A stretch of 64,000 nt of DNA from Formivibrio sp. (GCA_031291275.1 JARLJJ010000112.1:1-64000), one strand, 5' to 3'. Shown: positions 25,885 to 37,028, numbered from the stretch's first letter. The notes: a model not told the origin generated them from the letters alone. Translations and numbers: made by a program.

Positions 25885-28800
25885 TCACTCAAACTGCACG
25901 GTATAGGTCGCCCCGACCGAACTTTCATCATTGCCGACCCGTGAATTCAATGCCCAGCCATGGCTGATCTGGAATGTTAAGGTCACACCATCGCGCAGGC
26001 CGTTGATACTTTTTTCCAGCGCCACACGGAAGTTGTGTCCCAGTTGCTTGCTGACAGTGACAATCTGGGTCGATTTCCCGTCCGTTTCCCGCACACTACG
26101 CATGCCGACTTCATCGATCCCCACCTGCCCCAGAATGGCATCGCCCAATCCCTTGTCCTGACCGCCGCCACCCAACAAAGTCCGGGCCGCTTGCAGCATC
26201 AGAATGCTGTCGGATTTTTCCATGCCATCGGTGCCATGCCCGAAGAGCAACCAGGCCAGCTTTTCCGTATCCGGTACACTGGGTTCGGAGTACAACTGCA
26301 CCCGCGGATTGAGCGCCGTCCCCGACACAACGACACCAGCTTCCACCGCTTGATTGCGGCGCATGGCCAGAATATCCAACCCCGGATTATCGACGGCGCC
26401 GAGGAAGGAAAGCTGCCCGCGTTCAATATCCAGGCGCTGTCCCCAAGCCCGATAGTTGCCTTCCTTGACACGAACCACGCCATTGGCAGCCAGCGATCGC
26501 CCGGGTTGCGCACGCAAGCGCAGCAATCCATTCAGCCTGGCATCAAGCCCGTAACCTCTGAAACGGAAGTTGTCACCCAAGTCCACATCCACAGACAGGG
26601 AAAAAGGCGGTAAAGCCCTGGCCGCAGGACGCTCTCGGCCCAACACAACCACATCGTCGGAAAGATGCGGCACATCGGCACTGCGGTATTCGATGTCCCC
26701 CTGATCGGCACGCAATTTGCCACTGACACTGATTTGCCCTTTCTGGATACCCAGATCCCCCTTGCCGGAAATGACCAGCAACAGATCGGATCGGCTGAAC
26801 AAGGTCAGGCGATTCGCTTCGACTTGTGCCTGACCGGAAGGGGTATCACCGCGCAAATCGACCACCCCGTGCGCATTCAGATCACCCTGTCCGCCTTTGA
26901 ATGTGCACTGTTGCAGCGTGATGCGCTGTTCAGCCAAGTTCATGCGAACAACACCATCCTGCAAGTGCAATCCTGAAGCCACATCCTGGATTGCGAGTCC
27001 ATCACCATTCACGGTTCCCGATAATGCCATCGCCTTTAGCGTTCCGCTGCGGCGCACGTCAAAACTGAGTCGTCCGGCAAGTTGCAAGTCTGGTCCCACC
27101 AAAGGATTGAACGCAGCAAGTTGTGGCAACTCTCCTTTGACCCGCAAATTGAGTGCCGCACCTTCGACAATTTTTCCGCTGGCAGGATCAATCCGGGTAT
27201 CGCCACTGAGCACGATATTGCCATAGCGGGTCGAGCTCACCGAACCATTCAGATCAATCCGGTTATGCAACACTTTCATTTTCACGCTGGCTTCGCGCAA
27301 GGAAAACGGCACCTGATTACTTGGCGGGCCACGCCAAAGGCTATCGCCACTTTCACGCACCACATTGACGACACCATTCAGATCGTGCAAATCCTGCCCA
27401 AGCTGTAGCTGCCAATCGCCACCCAATATCAGGTCGGTGGAATAATCGTTGAATCCGCCCAGTTTCAGCCACTCAGCAAGGGATAAACCGCTGAGTTTCC
27501 CGGTGCTTTCAATTTGTCCCGGCTGCCAGATAGTGCGCAACAGATCGACTTGCGCCTTGCCAAGTAACCAGCGTGAATCGCCCAGGGAGACGCGCTGCGC
27601 TCCCGCCTCCAAGGAAGTGGGGTTCTGCAGGTGCAAGGGCAATGCCCCCAGGACATTCAATTGACGCAACTCACCTTTCCAGCGCCAACCGGCATCCAAC
27701 CCGCCCGCAAGCTGCGCTTGCAGATCGACAGAACGCGTACCCACTTTCCCCGATAGAGAAACGTTTGCATTATGCTGGCTTCGACTACCCTCGACTTGCG
27801 CCAGTACTTTATCCAGAATCAGCTCGCCTTGCTGCCAATGCGTGGCATCCAGACGCAAACGCAGAGGCGTCTGCATCCCTTGTTGCAAATGCGCATCCAG
27901 ATGTGCGTTCTTCACCGCCACACCAAAAGGCGTTGTGAGGTCAGCCAGGTTCAACTGGCCATCAAAGGTCGGATCGGAAAACGGTCCAGAAATACGTACT
28001 ACGCCTTCCGCGCTCCCTGTGAAATCCTTGCCCAAGCTACGTAATACCGGCCAATTAAGTTTGGCTTGCAGCACATCCGTCTTGCCACCCAATGCCCCTT
28101 GGGCGTCGATCCGGTTGCGTCCAAGCATCAGCCAGAAATTCGAATCAGCCAGACGCTTGTCTTCCAGCCGCAAATGACCCTGCCCTTGCAAAGACTCGCC
28201 ATTGAAACGACTGTCACTCAATTTGTAATCCAGGGAAATCACCGGACGAGGTTGCAAATACCCCTCGGTTTTAAAGGCACCGGAAAGCTGCCCGGATGGC
28301 ACAGAGGCAAACTCGGCCGGATTGACACGCGTAAACTCGCCCGCCAATTTGAAATCGAGCTTGCCCTGCAAACCCAATTCGCCGGCACCATGCAATTGAC
28401 TGGTGCCACGCTGCAGCCGGGCTTGCCGGATTTGCAAACGGCGCTCTTTCTGCGGATTCAGCCACCCCAGATCAACCTGTAAACGGGCGCGGCGCGGCGT
28501 ATCGGCAAGGTCAGCCCGAATATCAGGCGCCAGCCAAGGCCCGTTCAACGACAATTTCCCGTTTAAAGAAGTAACAGGTTGCCGAGCCCAGAGACGTGCC
28601 AGGTCTAGTGCGGCAATATCGAATTCCAGCCCCAGCTTACCCCGGCCTATCGCCCCTTTGCCCTGCAATTTCCCACCGCCAACACTGGCTTGCAGCGCTG
28701 AAAATTGCAATTGTTCACCCGCATAAGCCAGTTGCGTATTGAGTTCCTGCAATGGAATCAGCTGCGCATTGAGCGCACCAGGTTGGTGATTGATGATTTC

Positions 28801-29712
28801 CAGCCTTCCGCTGGCGGCTCCTTCTCCGGTCGGGCGCAGATCCAGCCGAATATCCAGATCAGCCTGTGGCAAGTTGGGCATCACATGCGCAGGATTAATG
28901 TGATTGAGGGCAACGTGGCCTTCGCGCAGCATCTGATAAGCGTACGGAGCAAACAAATCGAGACGGGCATCCACTTGCCCTTTGGCGCCGGGGCTCTCCA
29001 CCGAACTGATCAATTGCAGATCGCGCAGCGGCCCTTTCAGCGACCCTTGCGTATTGACAGTGCGCCCTTCGAATTCACCCTTGAAAGCAAACTGCCCGTT
29101 GCTGGCAAAAGGCGCGTTTCCATCCACGGTGAGACTCGCCTGGCTCTTGCCCTGCGGGGAAAGCAATTGTGCCAATTCAAGATGGTGATGACGGCCATCA
29201 CTGGAAAAACTGAAATGGATTGCCGAAAAAACCAGTGCTGGCTTGGCAATACGAAACGTACCAATTTCGGCATGATCCAGCACAATCGCCAGCGGCAAGC
29301 GCAAGTCCAAAGGCGGGATACCGGGAGGACGATCAGGCGGAGAAGGCTTGAGCACCAATTCAGCATTACCGATCTTGAGCGAATCCACCTGCATCCGCAT
29401 CATCAAGAGTGCACGGGGCTGCCAACTGATTTCGACCTGATCGGCATCAAGATGCACATCGGCACTATCCAACTTGAAACCTTGCAGTGTCAACGTACGC
29501 CATAGCGAGCCATCGATAGCCGCCAGTTGCACCACCCCACTCCGGTTGACCTGCTGCCGCAGCCAGTCATGGCCGGTTGGCGTATCCAGCCCGGCCAGAG
29601 AGGCCATCAACAACACGAGAGGCAAAAGCAAGGCAAGCGCGCCCCAGGCCAACCTGCGCAGAATTTTGCGACAAATGGGATGCGTTGGCATTTTTGCAGA
29701 TTCACTCATCAT
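25885..29712 (-). CDS. tamB: Translocation and assembly module protein TamB
   Basis: Inner-membrane-anchored AsmA-like protein (1275 residues) that spans the periplasm and works with TamA in outer-membrane protein assembly and lipid transfer. There is one N-terminal membrane anchor ('GALALLLPLVLLMASLAGLD'), then a long repetitive beta-rich region. The C-terminal DUF490 domain ends 'SSVGATYTVQFE' with an aromatic near the C-terminus. The start codon overlaps the tamA stop (TGATG), so the two are translationally coupled. Confidence 0.93.
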   Translation of the reverse strand: MMSESAKMPTHPICRKILRRLAWGALALLLPLVLLMASLAGLDTPTGHDWLRQQVNRSGVVQLAAIDGSLWRTLTLQGFKLDSADVHLDADQVEISWQPRALLMMRMQVDSLKIGNAELVLKPSPPDRPPGIPPLDLRLPLAIVLDHAEIGTFRIAKPALVFSAIHFSFSSDGRHHHLELAQLLSPQGKSQASLTVDGNAPFASNGQFAFKGEFEGRTVNTQGSLKGPLRDLQLISSVESPGAKGQVDARLDLFAPYAYQMLREGHVALNHINPAHVMPNLPQADLDIRLDLRPTGEGAASGRLEIINHQPGALNAQLIPLQELNTQLAYAGEQLQFSALQASVGGGKLQGKGAIGRGKLGLEFDIAALDLARLWARQPVTSLNGKLSLNGPWLAPDIRADLADTPRRARLQVDLGWLNPQKERRLQIRQARLQRGTSQLHGAGELGLQGKLDFKLAGEFTRVNPAEFASVPSGQLSGAFKTEGYLQPRPVISLDYKLSDSRFNGESLQGQGHLRLEDKRLADSNFWLMLGRNRIDAQGALGGKTDVLQAKLNWPVLRSLGKDFTGSAEGVVRISGPFSDPTFDGQLNLADLTTPFGVAVKNAHLDAHLQQGMQTPLRLRLDATHWQQGELILDKVLAQVEGSRSQHNANVSLSGKVGTRSVDLQAQLAGGLDAGWRWKGELRQLNVLGALPLHLQNPTSLEAGAQRVSLGDSRWLLGKAQVDLLRTIWQPGQIESTGKLSGLSLAEWLKLGGFNDYSTDLILGGDWQLQLGQDLHDLNGVVNVVRESGDSLWRGPPSNQVPFSLREASVKMKVLHNRIDLNGSVSSTRYGNIVLSGDTRIDPASGKIVEGAALNLRVKGELPQLAAFNPLVGPDLQLAGRLSFDVRRSGTLKAMALSGTVNGDGLAIQDVASGLHLQDGVVRMNLAEQRITLQQCTFKGGQGDLNAHGVVDLRGDTPSGQAQVEANRLTLFSRSDLLLVISGKGDLGIQKGQISVSGKLRADQGDIEYRSADVPHLSDDVVVLGRERPAARALPPFSLSVDVDLGDNFRFRGYGLDARLNGLLRLRAQPGRSLAANGVVRVKEGNYRAWGQRLDIERGQLSFLGAVDNPGLDILAMRRNQAVEAGVVVSGTALNPRVQLYSEPSVPDTEKLAWLLFGHGTDGMEKSDSILMLQAARTLLGGGGQDKGLGDAILGQVGIDEVGMRSVRETDGKSTQIVTVSKQLGHNFRVALEKSINGLRDGVTLTFQISHGWALNSRVGNDESSVGATYTVQFE

Positions 29713-31460
29713 CAGAACGCCAGACCCAGTGCCACATGGAAACGCCACTGCTGCTTCTCGATACCTCTGGCCAAATCCAGCCCCAGAACGCCCACGGGAC
29801 TAACCCAGCGCGCCCCCAAACCCGCACCTGTCACGCCATGCAATTCACCCCAGCGACCGGCTGCACTGCCATGATCCACAAAAGCCGCAGCGCGCCATTC
29901 GTGATAAACAGGGATCTGGTATTCGAGGGAAGCCGTTGCGAGCACCCGTCCTGGCACGATAGATCCACCGGACTCCACTCCCAGGCTTTGGTAATCATAA
30001 CCGCGCACGCTGCCCGCGCCACCGGTACGAAACAGCCAGTCACTCGGCACATTGGCTTGTTCATTGGCAAAGGTTTGACCCAGCTCGACCCGTGTAATCA
30101 CCACGCCTTGCGGACCCACAGGCCAGTAACGCACCCCTCGACCATATAAATGCAGAAAAGTGGCATCGGACAGCACTTTCTCATGAGCGCCACCGACTTC
30201 TAATTGCAATAAGGTGCCTTGACGCGGATCGCGCACAGAATCGACATCTCGCCGTAACCATTGAAACTTGAGCGCCAGCGTTTTGGGATTTTCTTTCGTG
30301 CCATCGGCCAAATCGCGTCGCTCGGCCAAGTACTCCAGGGACCAGGTTCGTGACAAATTGAAATCTTGGCGTTGCCGGGAAATACCCATCCGCCAGGTGC
30401 GCGATAACAGGTTCTCCACATCACTGCGCAGATAACCCATACTGACGCGATGCTCATAGCCGGAACTCTGGCGCGGAAAGGTCACAGAGGTTTCAGCGGC
30501 CTGCTCGTATTGCTCCAGCCGCAGTTTGCTTTCAGAAATCCAGCCGCGATCAGCCAAATTGAGAAACCGGTAGCCCAACTCGCTCTTGACCCCGGTATTC
30601 GTGCTGTAGCCCAAGCCAGTCGTGATTTTATGGCGTGGCGTTTCCTGTACATCGATATTGACATTAGCCTCATAGGGAGGCGTTGGCGACAGTACCGGAT
30701 CTACCACGACCAGCGAAAACTGCGGCAAATCATGCAACCAGCCCTGCAAATTGACGAGTTCCGAGCGCCGATATTCATCACCCCGGGCGAATTTCACCTG
30801 ATCACGCACCAATGATTCCGGGTAATGCTTCAAGCCCGTGATATTTACCTCCCCAAAGCGGTAGGCCGCACCACTATCTAATGCCAGCAAGATTTCAACG
30901 GTATGGATATCGGGGTTCACTCGCGCCTCACTCTGCGAAATACTCGCCGCGCCAAAACCCTTCTCCTGCAACAGACTCAAGGTTTGTTTCTTGGCATCGT
31001 CCCAACCTTTTTGAGTGAATACCGCGCCTTTGGGCAAAGACCATGCACTCAACAGTTGCGAACGTATTTGTTCCAGCTCCTTTGCGTTTTCTGCAAGTAC
31101 ACCCTGAAGCGAAAGTTGCACATCATCCACGCGTACCAGCTCCCCCGGCGAGACTCTCAGCAAGACGCGGGGAGGATTCTGGTCTTTCTGATAGGTCAGG
31201 GTAATCAGCGGTGCAAAGTAACCTTCAGTTTCCAGCAGCCGGGCCGCTTCATCAGGCGTGGCATCCACCAAACGCGACAGTTGTTCGGCAGACATGCGTT
31301 CCGATGTGCGCAAGCGCACGACATCCAGATATTGCGTCAAAAGGGATTTGATCTCACTGGGCGCGTCGATAACGATGTCATAGCTGAAAAGCTCGGCACC
31401 CGCTGCGGGCAACACGCACAGCAACGAAGCACAGAGTACGGCAAATATGTGTAGCTTCAT
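29712..31460 (-). CDS. tamA: Outer-membrane assembly factor TamA
   Basis: Omp85-family outer-membrane protein of 582 residues. It has a signal peptide (about residues 1-22, 'AAGA|ELFSY'), POTRA domains to about residue 275 ('GDEYRRSELVNLQGWLHDLP'), and a 16-strand barrel including 'WLFRTGGAGSVRGYDYQSLG', which holds the conserved VRGY/F motif of the barrel loop. It is upstream of, and overlaps, tamB. The ribosome site before the ATG is poorly placed. Confidence 0.93.
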   Translation of the reverse strand: MKLHIFAVLCASLLCVLPAAGAELFSYDIVIDAPSEIKSLLTQYLDVVRLRTSERMSAEQLSRLVDATPDEAARLLETEGYFAPLITLTYQKDQNPPRVLLRVSPGELVRVDDVQLSLQGVLAENAKELEQIRSQLLSAWSLPKGAVFTQKGWDDAKKQTLSLLQEKGFGAASISQSEARVNPDIHTVEILLALDSGAAYRFGEVNITGLKHYPESLVRDQVKFARGDEYRRSELVNLQGWLHDLPQFSLVVVDPVLSPTPPYEANVNIDVQETPRHKITTGLGYSTNTGVKSELGYRFLNLADRGWISESKLRLEQYEQAAETSVTFPRQSSGYEHRVSMGYLRSDVENLLSRTWRMGISRQRQDFNLSRTWSLEYLAERRDLADGTKENPKTLALKFQWLRRDVDSVRDPRQGTLLQLEVGGAHEKVLSDATFLHLYGRGVRYWPVGPQGVVITRVELGQTFANEQANVPSDWLFRTGGAGSVRGYDYQSLGVESGGSIVPGRVLATASLEYQIPVYHEWRAAAFVDHGSAAGRWGELHGVTGAGLGARWVSPVGVLGLDLARGIEKQQWRFHVALGLAF

Positions 31461-31602
31461 GGGTGGGATCGTGAATTTATCTCCTTATTACTTTACACCA
31501 GGTTACATCTGCATCAGCACGAAAACGCCAGCGCGAGCCTTTGACGATGACTACGTCAATAACAATAAACCAGCAGATGTGGCACACCATCAAACCAACT
31601 AA

Positions 31603-31626
31603 CGTTATATAGGCACAAATATTGCG
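31603..31626. promoter_or_regulatory. Possible ModE box before the first molybdenum genes
   Basis: CGTTATATA-GGCACA-AATATTGCG. The left arm equals the E. coli-type ModE half-site, and the right arm matches the mirrored half-site at 6 of 9 positions, with the expected 6-bp spacer. It lies 38 bp before a small unknown gene and about 540 bp before the ModA-like gene. A tentative call. Confidence 0.35.
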
Positions 31627-31663
31627 TATTTATCTTGCCTACACCTTGCACAGGAAATATGCC

Positions 31664-32023
31664 ATGTTAACAACCATCTCCCCCGATCTGCCCCCGCAAC
31701 ATTACCGCACGCAAATCATTCCCGCGGTACGCCTGGAGCGATTTGACGAACCCTCGGTCCAGGCAACCAAGATCAAAGGCTACACAGCAGATAACCAAGC
31801 CTGTTTTTATTTTCACACCTACACCCTGTTTGAAGAACGGTTTGACTGCAACGATGAGGCCTACCGGCTAGCAGCCTACTCAGAACAAATCATTGCTTGG
31901 CGCCTGACATCCGGCAAGTGGATACGACAAAAAAGGCAGGAAAACAGGGCAAGAAATGGTTGCCGCTCAAAGCCAACAATGAGTGCGCCGGAAGAAGTAA
32001 AAGAAACAGACATTGCCTGCTGA
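31664..32023 (+). CDS. Hypothetical protein upstream of molybdate uptake genes
   Basis: Not recognised. The 119-residue frame starts at an ATG at 31664 with AGGAA about 8 nt upstream. A central part ('CFYFHTYTLFEERFDCNDEAYRLAAYSEQIIAWRL', residues about 45-79, shown in part: 'AYSEQIIAWRLTSGKWIR') looks like a folded protein rather than random translation. The C-terminal 35 residues are polar and probably disordered. There is no signal peptide. It is co-directional with the ModA-like gene 145 bp downstream and follows a possible ModE box. Confidence 0.55.
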   Translation: MLTTISPDLPPQHYRTQIIPAVRLERFDEPSVQATKIKGYTADNQACFYFHTYTLFEERFDCNDEAYRLAAYSEQIIAWRLTSGKWIRQKRQENRARNGCRSKPTMSAPEEVKETDIAC

Positions 32024-32168
32024 AAATGTCTTGCATCCAACAATGGAACAATTATTTGTCATCACATCAACAAGCATTTGAAAATATTCATACGTTTATA
32101 ACGAAACATCAACTCCATTGAATGGCTTTGCTTTGCTTAGCAACACCTTTAACCTCAGGATTTTTGCC

Positions 32169-32885
32169 ATGAAAAAACTAACGCTTCTTTTGCTACTGAC
32201 TCTATCCACCCTACTGCATGCAGAAACATTGATACTGGCCGCTGGCGCCGGTTACAAACGCCCCATCACAGAATTAGTACGCAACTTTGAATCCGCCAAC
32301 AACATCAAGATTGAAGAGTTCTATGGAAACATGGCTCAAATTCTGACTCAGTCGCGCCAATCCGGAAAAGTAGCCTTGATTCTGGGTGACCTCGACTTCC
32401 TGCAAAAAACCACCGCCGTGAACTTCTCCAGTTTCATTCCACTCGGGAACGGTAAATTGGTTCTGGCATACGCCAAAGGTAAAAACCTGAAGAACCCGGA
32501 AACCTTGCTTGATCCCGCATTTGAACGCATTGCTTTGCCAGACACAAAGAACGCGGTATATGGCAAGGCCGCCGAAGAATTCCTCAACAAAAACGGCCTG
32601 GCCGATCGCATCAAAAACAAGCTGATGGTGGTATCAACCGTTCCGCAGGTTTCCGCGTATCTAATCAGCGGAGAAGTAGACGCGGGATTTATTAACCTGA
32701 CCGATGCACTAGGCATCAAAGACAAAATAGGCGGCTTCATTACAATTGATCCGCAAAGTTACAGCACCATCAAGATCGTGGCTGGCGTGGTCAAGGATGC
32801 AGAAATCAATCCGGCAGTAAATGCATTTACCAACTATCTCAACACAGCCCCCGCCCGTGCCACCCTCGAGAAATATGGCTTGTAA
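32169..32885 (+). CDS. ModA-like molybdate/oxyanion-binding protein, system 1
   Basis: Periplasmic binding protein of 238 residues. It has a signal peptide to about residue 18 ('LSTLLHA|ETLIL') and a ModA-type fold ('AAGAGYKRPITELVRNFESA', 'YGNMAQILTQ', 'YGKAAEEFLNKNGL', 'STVPQVSAYLISGEVDAGFI'). It differs markedly from the ModA at 35449-36195, so it may prefer another oxyanion such as tungstate. The start at 32169 follows CAGGA. Its TAA overlaps the permease ATG (TAATG). A CGTT-TAT-AACG dyad lies 66 bp before the start. Confidence 0.8.
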   Translation: MKKLTLLLLLTLSTLLHAETLILAAGAGYKRPITELVRNFESANNIKIEEFYGNMAQILTQSRQSGKVALILGDLDFLQKTTAVNFSSFIPLGNGKLVLAYAKGKNLKNPETLLDPAFERIALPDTKNAVYGKAAEEFLNKNGLADRIKNKLMVVSTVPQVSAYLISGEVDAGFINLTDALGIKDKIGGFITIDPQSYSTIKIVAGVVKDAEINPAVNAFTNYLNTAPARATLEKYGL

Positions 32886-33658
32886 TGTTATTGCTCACTA
32901 ATGCTACGGCCACGCTTCTGGACCCGGGAATCAGCTTCTCGCTGTGGCTGACCGCCCGGGTAGTGCTGCTCACTTTGGCATTGCACCTGATCGCAGGTCT
33001 ACTTCTGGGTTACTTGCTCAGCCGAAACCCTTTTCCCGGCCGCGGATTACTGGATGCCTTTGTGACCTTGCCATTGGTATTCCCGCCAATCGCCACTGGT
33101 TTTGCACTGCTCTTGCTTTTCGGGCGACAAGGTCTGCTCGGTTCATGGCTGGAGAGCATGGACCTTGGCTTGATTTTTACCTTTCCCGGGGTAGTAACAG
33201 CTGCTTTTATTGCAGGACTTCCCCTTGTCGTAAAACCCATTCAAACCGCCATGGAATCTGCCGCCCTACGCCTGGGTGAGGTCGCTCGCACTTTGGGGAA
33301 AAACGAGTTTAAAATCTTCTTCCTGGTGCTAATTCCCAACATTCGAAGGGCTTTAGCAACAGGTTTGACCTTGGGACTTGGGCGCTCACTGGGAGAGGTC
33401 GGCATCACATTGATGCTGGGGGGAAACATTGCCGGTAAAACCAATACGCTTTCGCTGGAAATCTATAACGCCGTATTCAGCGGCGACTTCCAGCGCGCCG
33501 GCGTGCTGTCTGTCCTGCTAGGACTGATTTCACTGGGAATATTTTTCATGCTGCGCCGACTCTCCCATCGCTGCCCCGCTGACAAACCACCTCGTCCGAA
33601 TACCAACAAGACAATGTCGCAACCATCACAAGCGCAACACTCAACCCACCTTCCTTGA
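32885..33658 (+). CDS. ModB-like ABC permease, system 1
   Basis: Molybdate-type permease of 257 residues with about five to six helices. It has 'VFPPIATGFALLLLFGRQG' and the EAA loop 'EVARTLGKNEFKIFFLVLIP', ending 'GRSLGEVGITLMLGGNI' as in ModB. The C-terminal 35 residues are polar and low in complexity. No ATPase gene follows, so it may share ModC (37029-38138) or use one encoded elsewhere. Confidence 0.83.
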   Translation: MLLLTNATATLLDPGISFSLWLTARVVLLTLALHLIAGLLLGYLLSRNPFPGRGLLDAFVTLPLVFPPIATGFALLLLFGRQGLLGSWLESMDLGLIFTFPGVVTAAFIAGLPLVVKPIQTAMESAALRLGEVARTLGKNEFKIFFLVLIPNIRRALATGLTLGLGRSLGEVGITLMLGGNIAGKTNTLSLEIYNAVFSGDFQRAGVLSVLLGLISLGIFFMLRRLSHRCPADKPPRPNTNKTMSQPSQAQHSTHLP

Positions 33659-33848
33659 GGCCATCCAACTTCGCATCAAAACCCTACCCGCAATCAGTAA
33701 AAATTAACCCTCTGACCAGAATTATTTGTTACGCCCCATCAAAACAAAATACACAACCTACAAAAACAAGCCATTGATTACGAAGTATTAAAGAAAATAC
33801 AACGATTACATTCCAATGTCATATCAAACCGGGAAACAACCAAAAATG

Positions 33849-33901
33849 AAAGCATCCGGCACATCGCTTTTTATTACAAACACAACGAAGCCGGATGCTT
33901 T
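33849..33901. terminator. Terminator-like inverted repeat between convergent modB-like and mop genes
   Basis: AAAGCATCCGGC (33849-33860) and GCCGGATGCTTT (33890-33901) are perfect 12-bp arms around a 29-nt loop. The roughly 300-bp spacer 33659-33961 is AT-rich and shows no other feature. It probably ends both transcripts. Confidence 0.65.
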
Positions 33902-33961
33902 ACTTTGTTCATCAACCGAAACTGGCACAAATCCTGCTGACTCTGAAGCAAAGATAGAAGC

Positions 33962-34390
33962 TTAGGCTGGCACACCAAGAATCACACTGGGCGCCTTAAA
34001 TACAGCAGTGGCCGATACGCCCTCTTTTAGCCCAAGGTCAAGTTCGGCACCATGCGTGATGATGGCGTGAATTTCATTACCGCCAGCCAGTTGAATTGCA
34101 ACTTCTGTATTAACGGCCCCCTTGGTGACCTTGGATACCCTGCCTGGCAGGCAATTCCGGGCAGAAAGTCGAAGACCAGTGCCATCAGTCATGACCAGAA
34201 TGGAAGAAGCCTTGACCAGCGCAGTGACATCCTTGCCAACAGCAAGACCCAGCGCAACCGAGCTGTTATGAGTAACCACGGCGATAATCTTGTCGCCACC
34301 AGCAATAGTGATCTCCACCTCGGTACTGACCGGACCATTTTGAATGGCGGATATTTTCCCGGTAAAGACATTGCGAGCACTGATCTTCAT
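33962..34390 (-). CDS. Double-Mop molybdate-binding protein (molbindin, ModG-like)
   Basis: Cytoplasmic molybdate-binding protein of 142 residues made of two Mop domains: 'KISARNVFTGKISAIQNGPV' (residues 2-21) and 'RLSARNCLPGRVSKVTKGAV' (about 73-92), each ending with 'ALVKASSILV' or 'AVFKAPSVIL'. Such proteins form ring-like oligomers that store or buffer molybdate. It is divergent from modE and paralogous to the C-terminal half of ModE. Confidence 0.9.
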   Translation of the reverse strand: MKISARNVFTGKISAIQNGPVSTEVEITIAGGDKIIAVVTHNSSVALGLAVGKDVTALVKASSILVMTDGTGLRLSARNCLPGRVSKVTKGAVNTEVAIQLAGGNEIHAIITHGAELDLGLKEGVSATAVFKAPSVILGVPA

Positions 34391-34443
34391 GATTTAGTTC
34401 CTCGGTAATTTTGGAAGATGAGCAAATTGCACGACACAAACAA

Positions 34444-34541
34444 CGATGTATATGAAAGAATACAGCGATACGTTTATTCCTAACACTACTGACGAAAGTC
34501 AGTCTAACGAAGAGCGTTCGTTACAAACAACCATAACGCTC
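34444..34541. promoter_or_regulatory. Dyad-rich divergent control region between mop and modE
   Basis: Four dyads crowd the 207-bp divergent spacer: CGATGTAT-N8-ATACAGCG (34444-34467, the most ModE-like), ACTGAC-GAAA-GTCAGT (34488-34503), TAACGAA-GAGCG-TTCGTTA (34505-34523), and GAGCGTT-N16-AACGCTC (34512-34541). The last two overlap and are mutually exclusive as hairpins. Likely ModE operators or a structured leader; which dyad is used is not known. Confidence 0.5.
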
Positions 34542-34597
34542 GATAAATAATTGTCAATTTTCAATACCGCCCAGTAACCCGAAGGGATATTGTCAGA

Positions 34598-36195
<1,598 letters not shown>

Positions 36196-36204
36196 GGAGT
36201 AGAA

Positions 36205-36306
36205 GTTCATTCGGCATACTGAATGAACCACCAGGAAGACGGTGCACAGGAAATATCTTCGGGTATTTCCGTCGCCGTCCCGTGCTAAATTCTTGATGCA
36301 ATCAAG
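36205..36306 (+). ncRNA. Hairpin array between modA and modB
   Basis: Three stems lie in the 155-bp spacer. The first is GTTCATTC-N8-GAATGAAC (36205-36228). The second is GGAAATATC-TTCG-GGTATTTCC (36249-36270), a 9-bp stem with one T-G pair and a stable UUCG loop, enclosed by GACGG (36238-36242) and CCGTC (36275-36279). The third is CTTGAT-GCA-ATCAAG (36292-36306). No T-run follows, so transcription probably continues. A likely role is protecting modA mRNA or attenuating modBC. It does not match the Moco riboswitch pattern as I know it. Confidence 0.6.
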
Positions 36307-36350
36307 CAATCTGCACCTTCCTATAAAGCAACGACAAAGAAACCTTAACC

Positions 36351-37025
36351 ATGTTTTCATCTGCCGATGTAGCTGCCATCGTTTTAACTTTAAAGCTGGC
36401 CAGCTTGACCACTTTACTGCTCCTGCTGATCGGCACACCGATCGCTTGGTGGCTTGCCCATTCGCGCTCGGCATTCAAGCCCATCATCGGGGCCGTGGTA
36501 TCGCTTCCCTTAGTGCTACCACCGACCGTGCTAGGCTTTTACATGCTGGTGCTCATGGGCCCCAATGGCTGGATCGGCCAATTAACTCAAACCTTGGGAC
36601 TGGGCATGCTGCCCTTCACCTTTCCGGGACTGGTGTTTGCCTCGGTAATCTATTCCATGCCTTTCGTGGTTCAACCCGTCCAGAATGCGTTTGAAGCCAT
36701 GGGTTCGAGACCGCTGGAAGTCGCCGCAACCCTGCGCGCCAGTCCACTTTCCACTTTCTTCACAGTGGCATTGCCACTGGCTCGTCCCGGCTTCATCACC
36801 GGCGCAATTCTGGGCTTCGCGCACACCGTCGGAGAATTCGGCGTGGTACTGATGATTGGCGGCAATATTCCCGGCAAGACACGGGTGGTCTCGGTGCAGA
36901 TTTTCAATCATGTCGAAGAATTGGAATACACCCACGCACACTGGCTGGCCGGGGGCATGATCACGCTGTCCTTCCTGGTGCTGTTGGCGCTGTATGTACT
37001 GAATCCAAATCACCGCAAAGGCTGA
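36351..37025 (+). CDS. modB: Molybdate ABC transporter permease ModB
   Basis: Inner-membrane channel of the molybdate importer, 224 residues, with five helices. ModB motifs: '[16 protein letters not shown]', '[18 protein letters not shown]', and the EAA loop followed by '[20 protein letters not shown]'. The ribosome site is weak, consistent with lower expression than modA. ModC begins 3 bp after its stop. Confidence 0.92.
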   Translation: MFSSADVAAIVLTLKLASLTTLLLLLIGTPIAWWLAHSRSAFKPIIGAVVSLPLVLPPTVLGFYMLVLMGPNGWIGQLTQTLGLGMLPFTFPGLVFASVIYSMPFVVQPVQNAFEAMGSRPLEVAATLRASPLSTFFTVALPLARPGFITGAILGFAHTVGEFGVVLMIGGNIPGKTRVVSVQIFNHVEELEYTHAHWLAGGMITLSFLVLLALYVLNPNHRKG

Positions 37026-37028
37026 ATC

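Noticed and set aside
36205-36306. Moco riboswitch
   Set aside because: The hairpins are clear, but I do not see the conserved Moco-RNA core sequence, so only a structured element is claimed.
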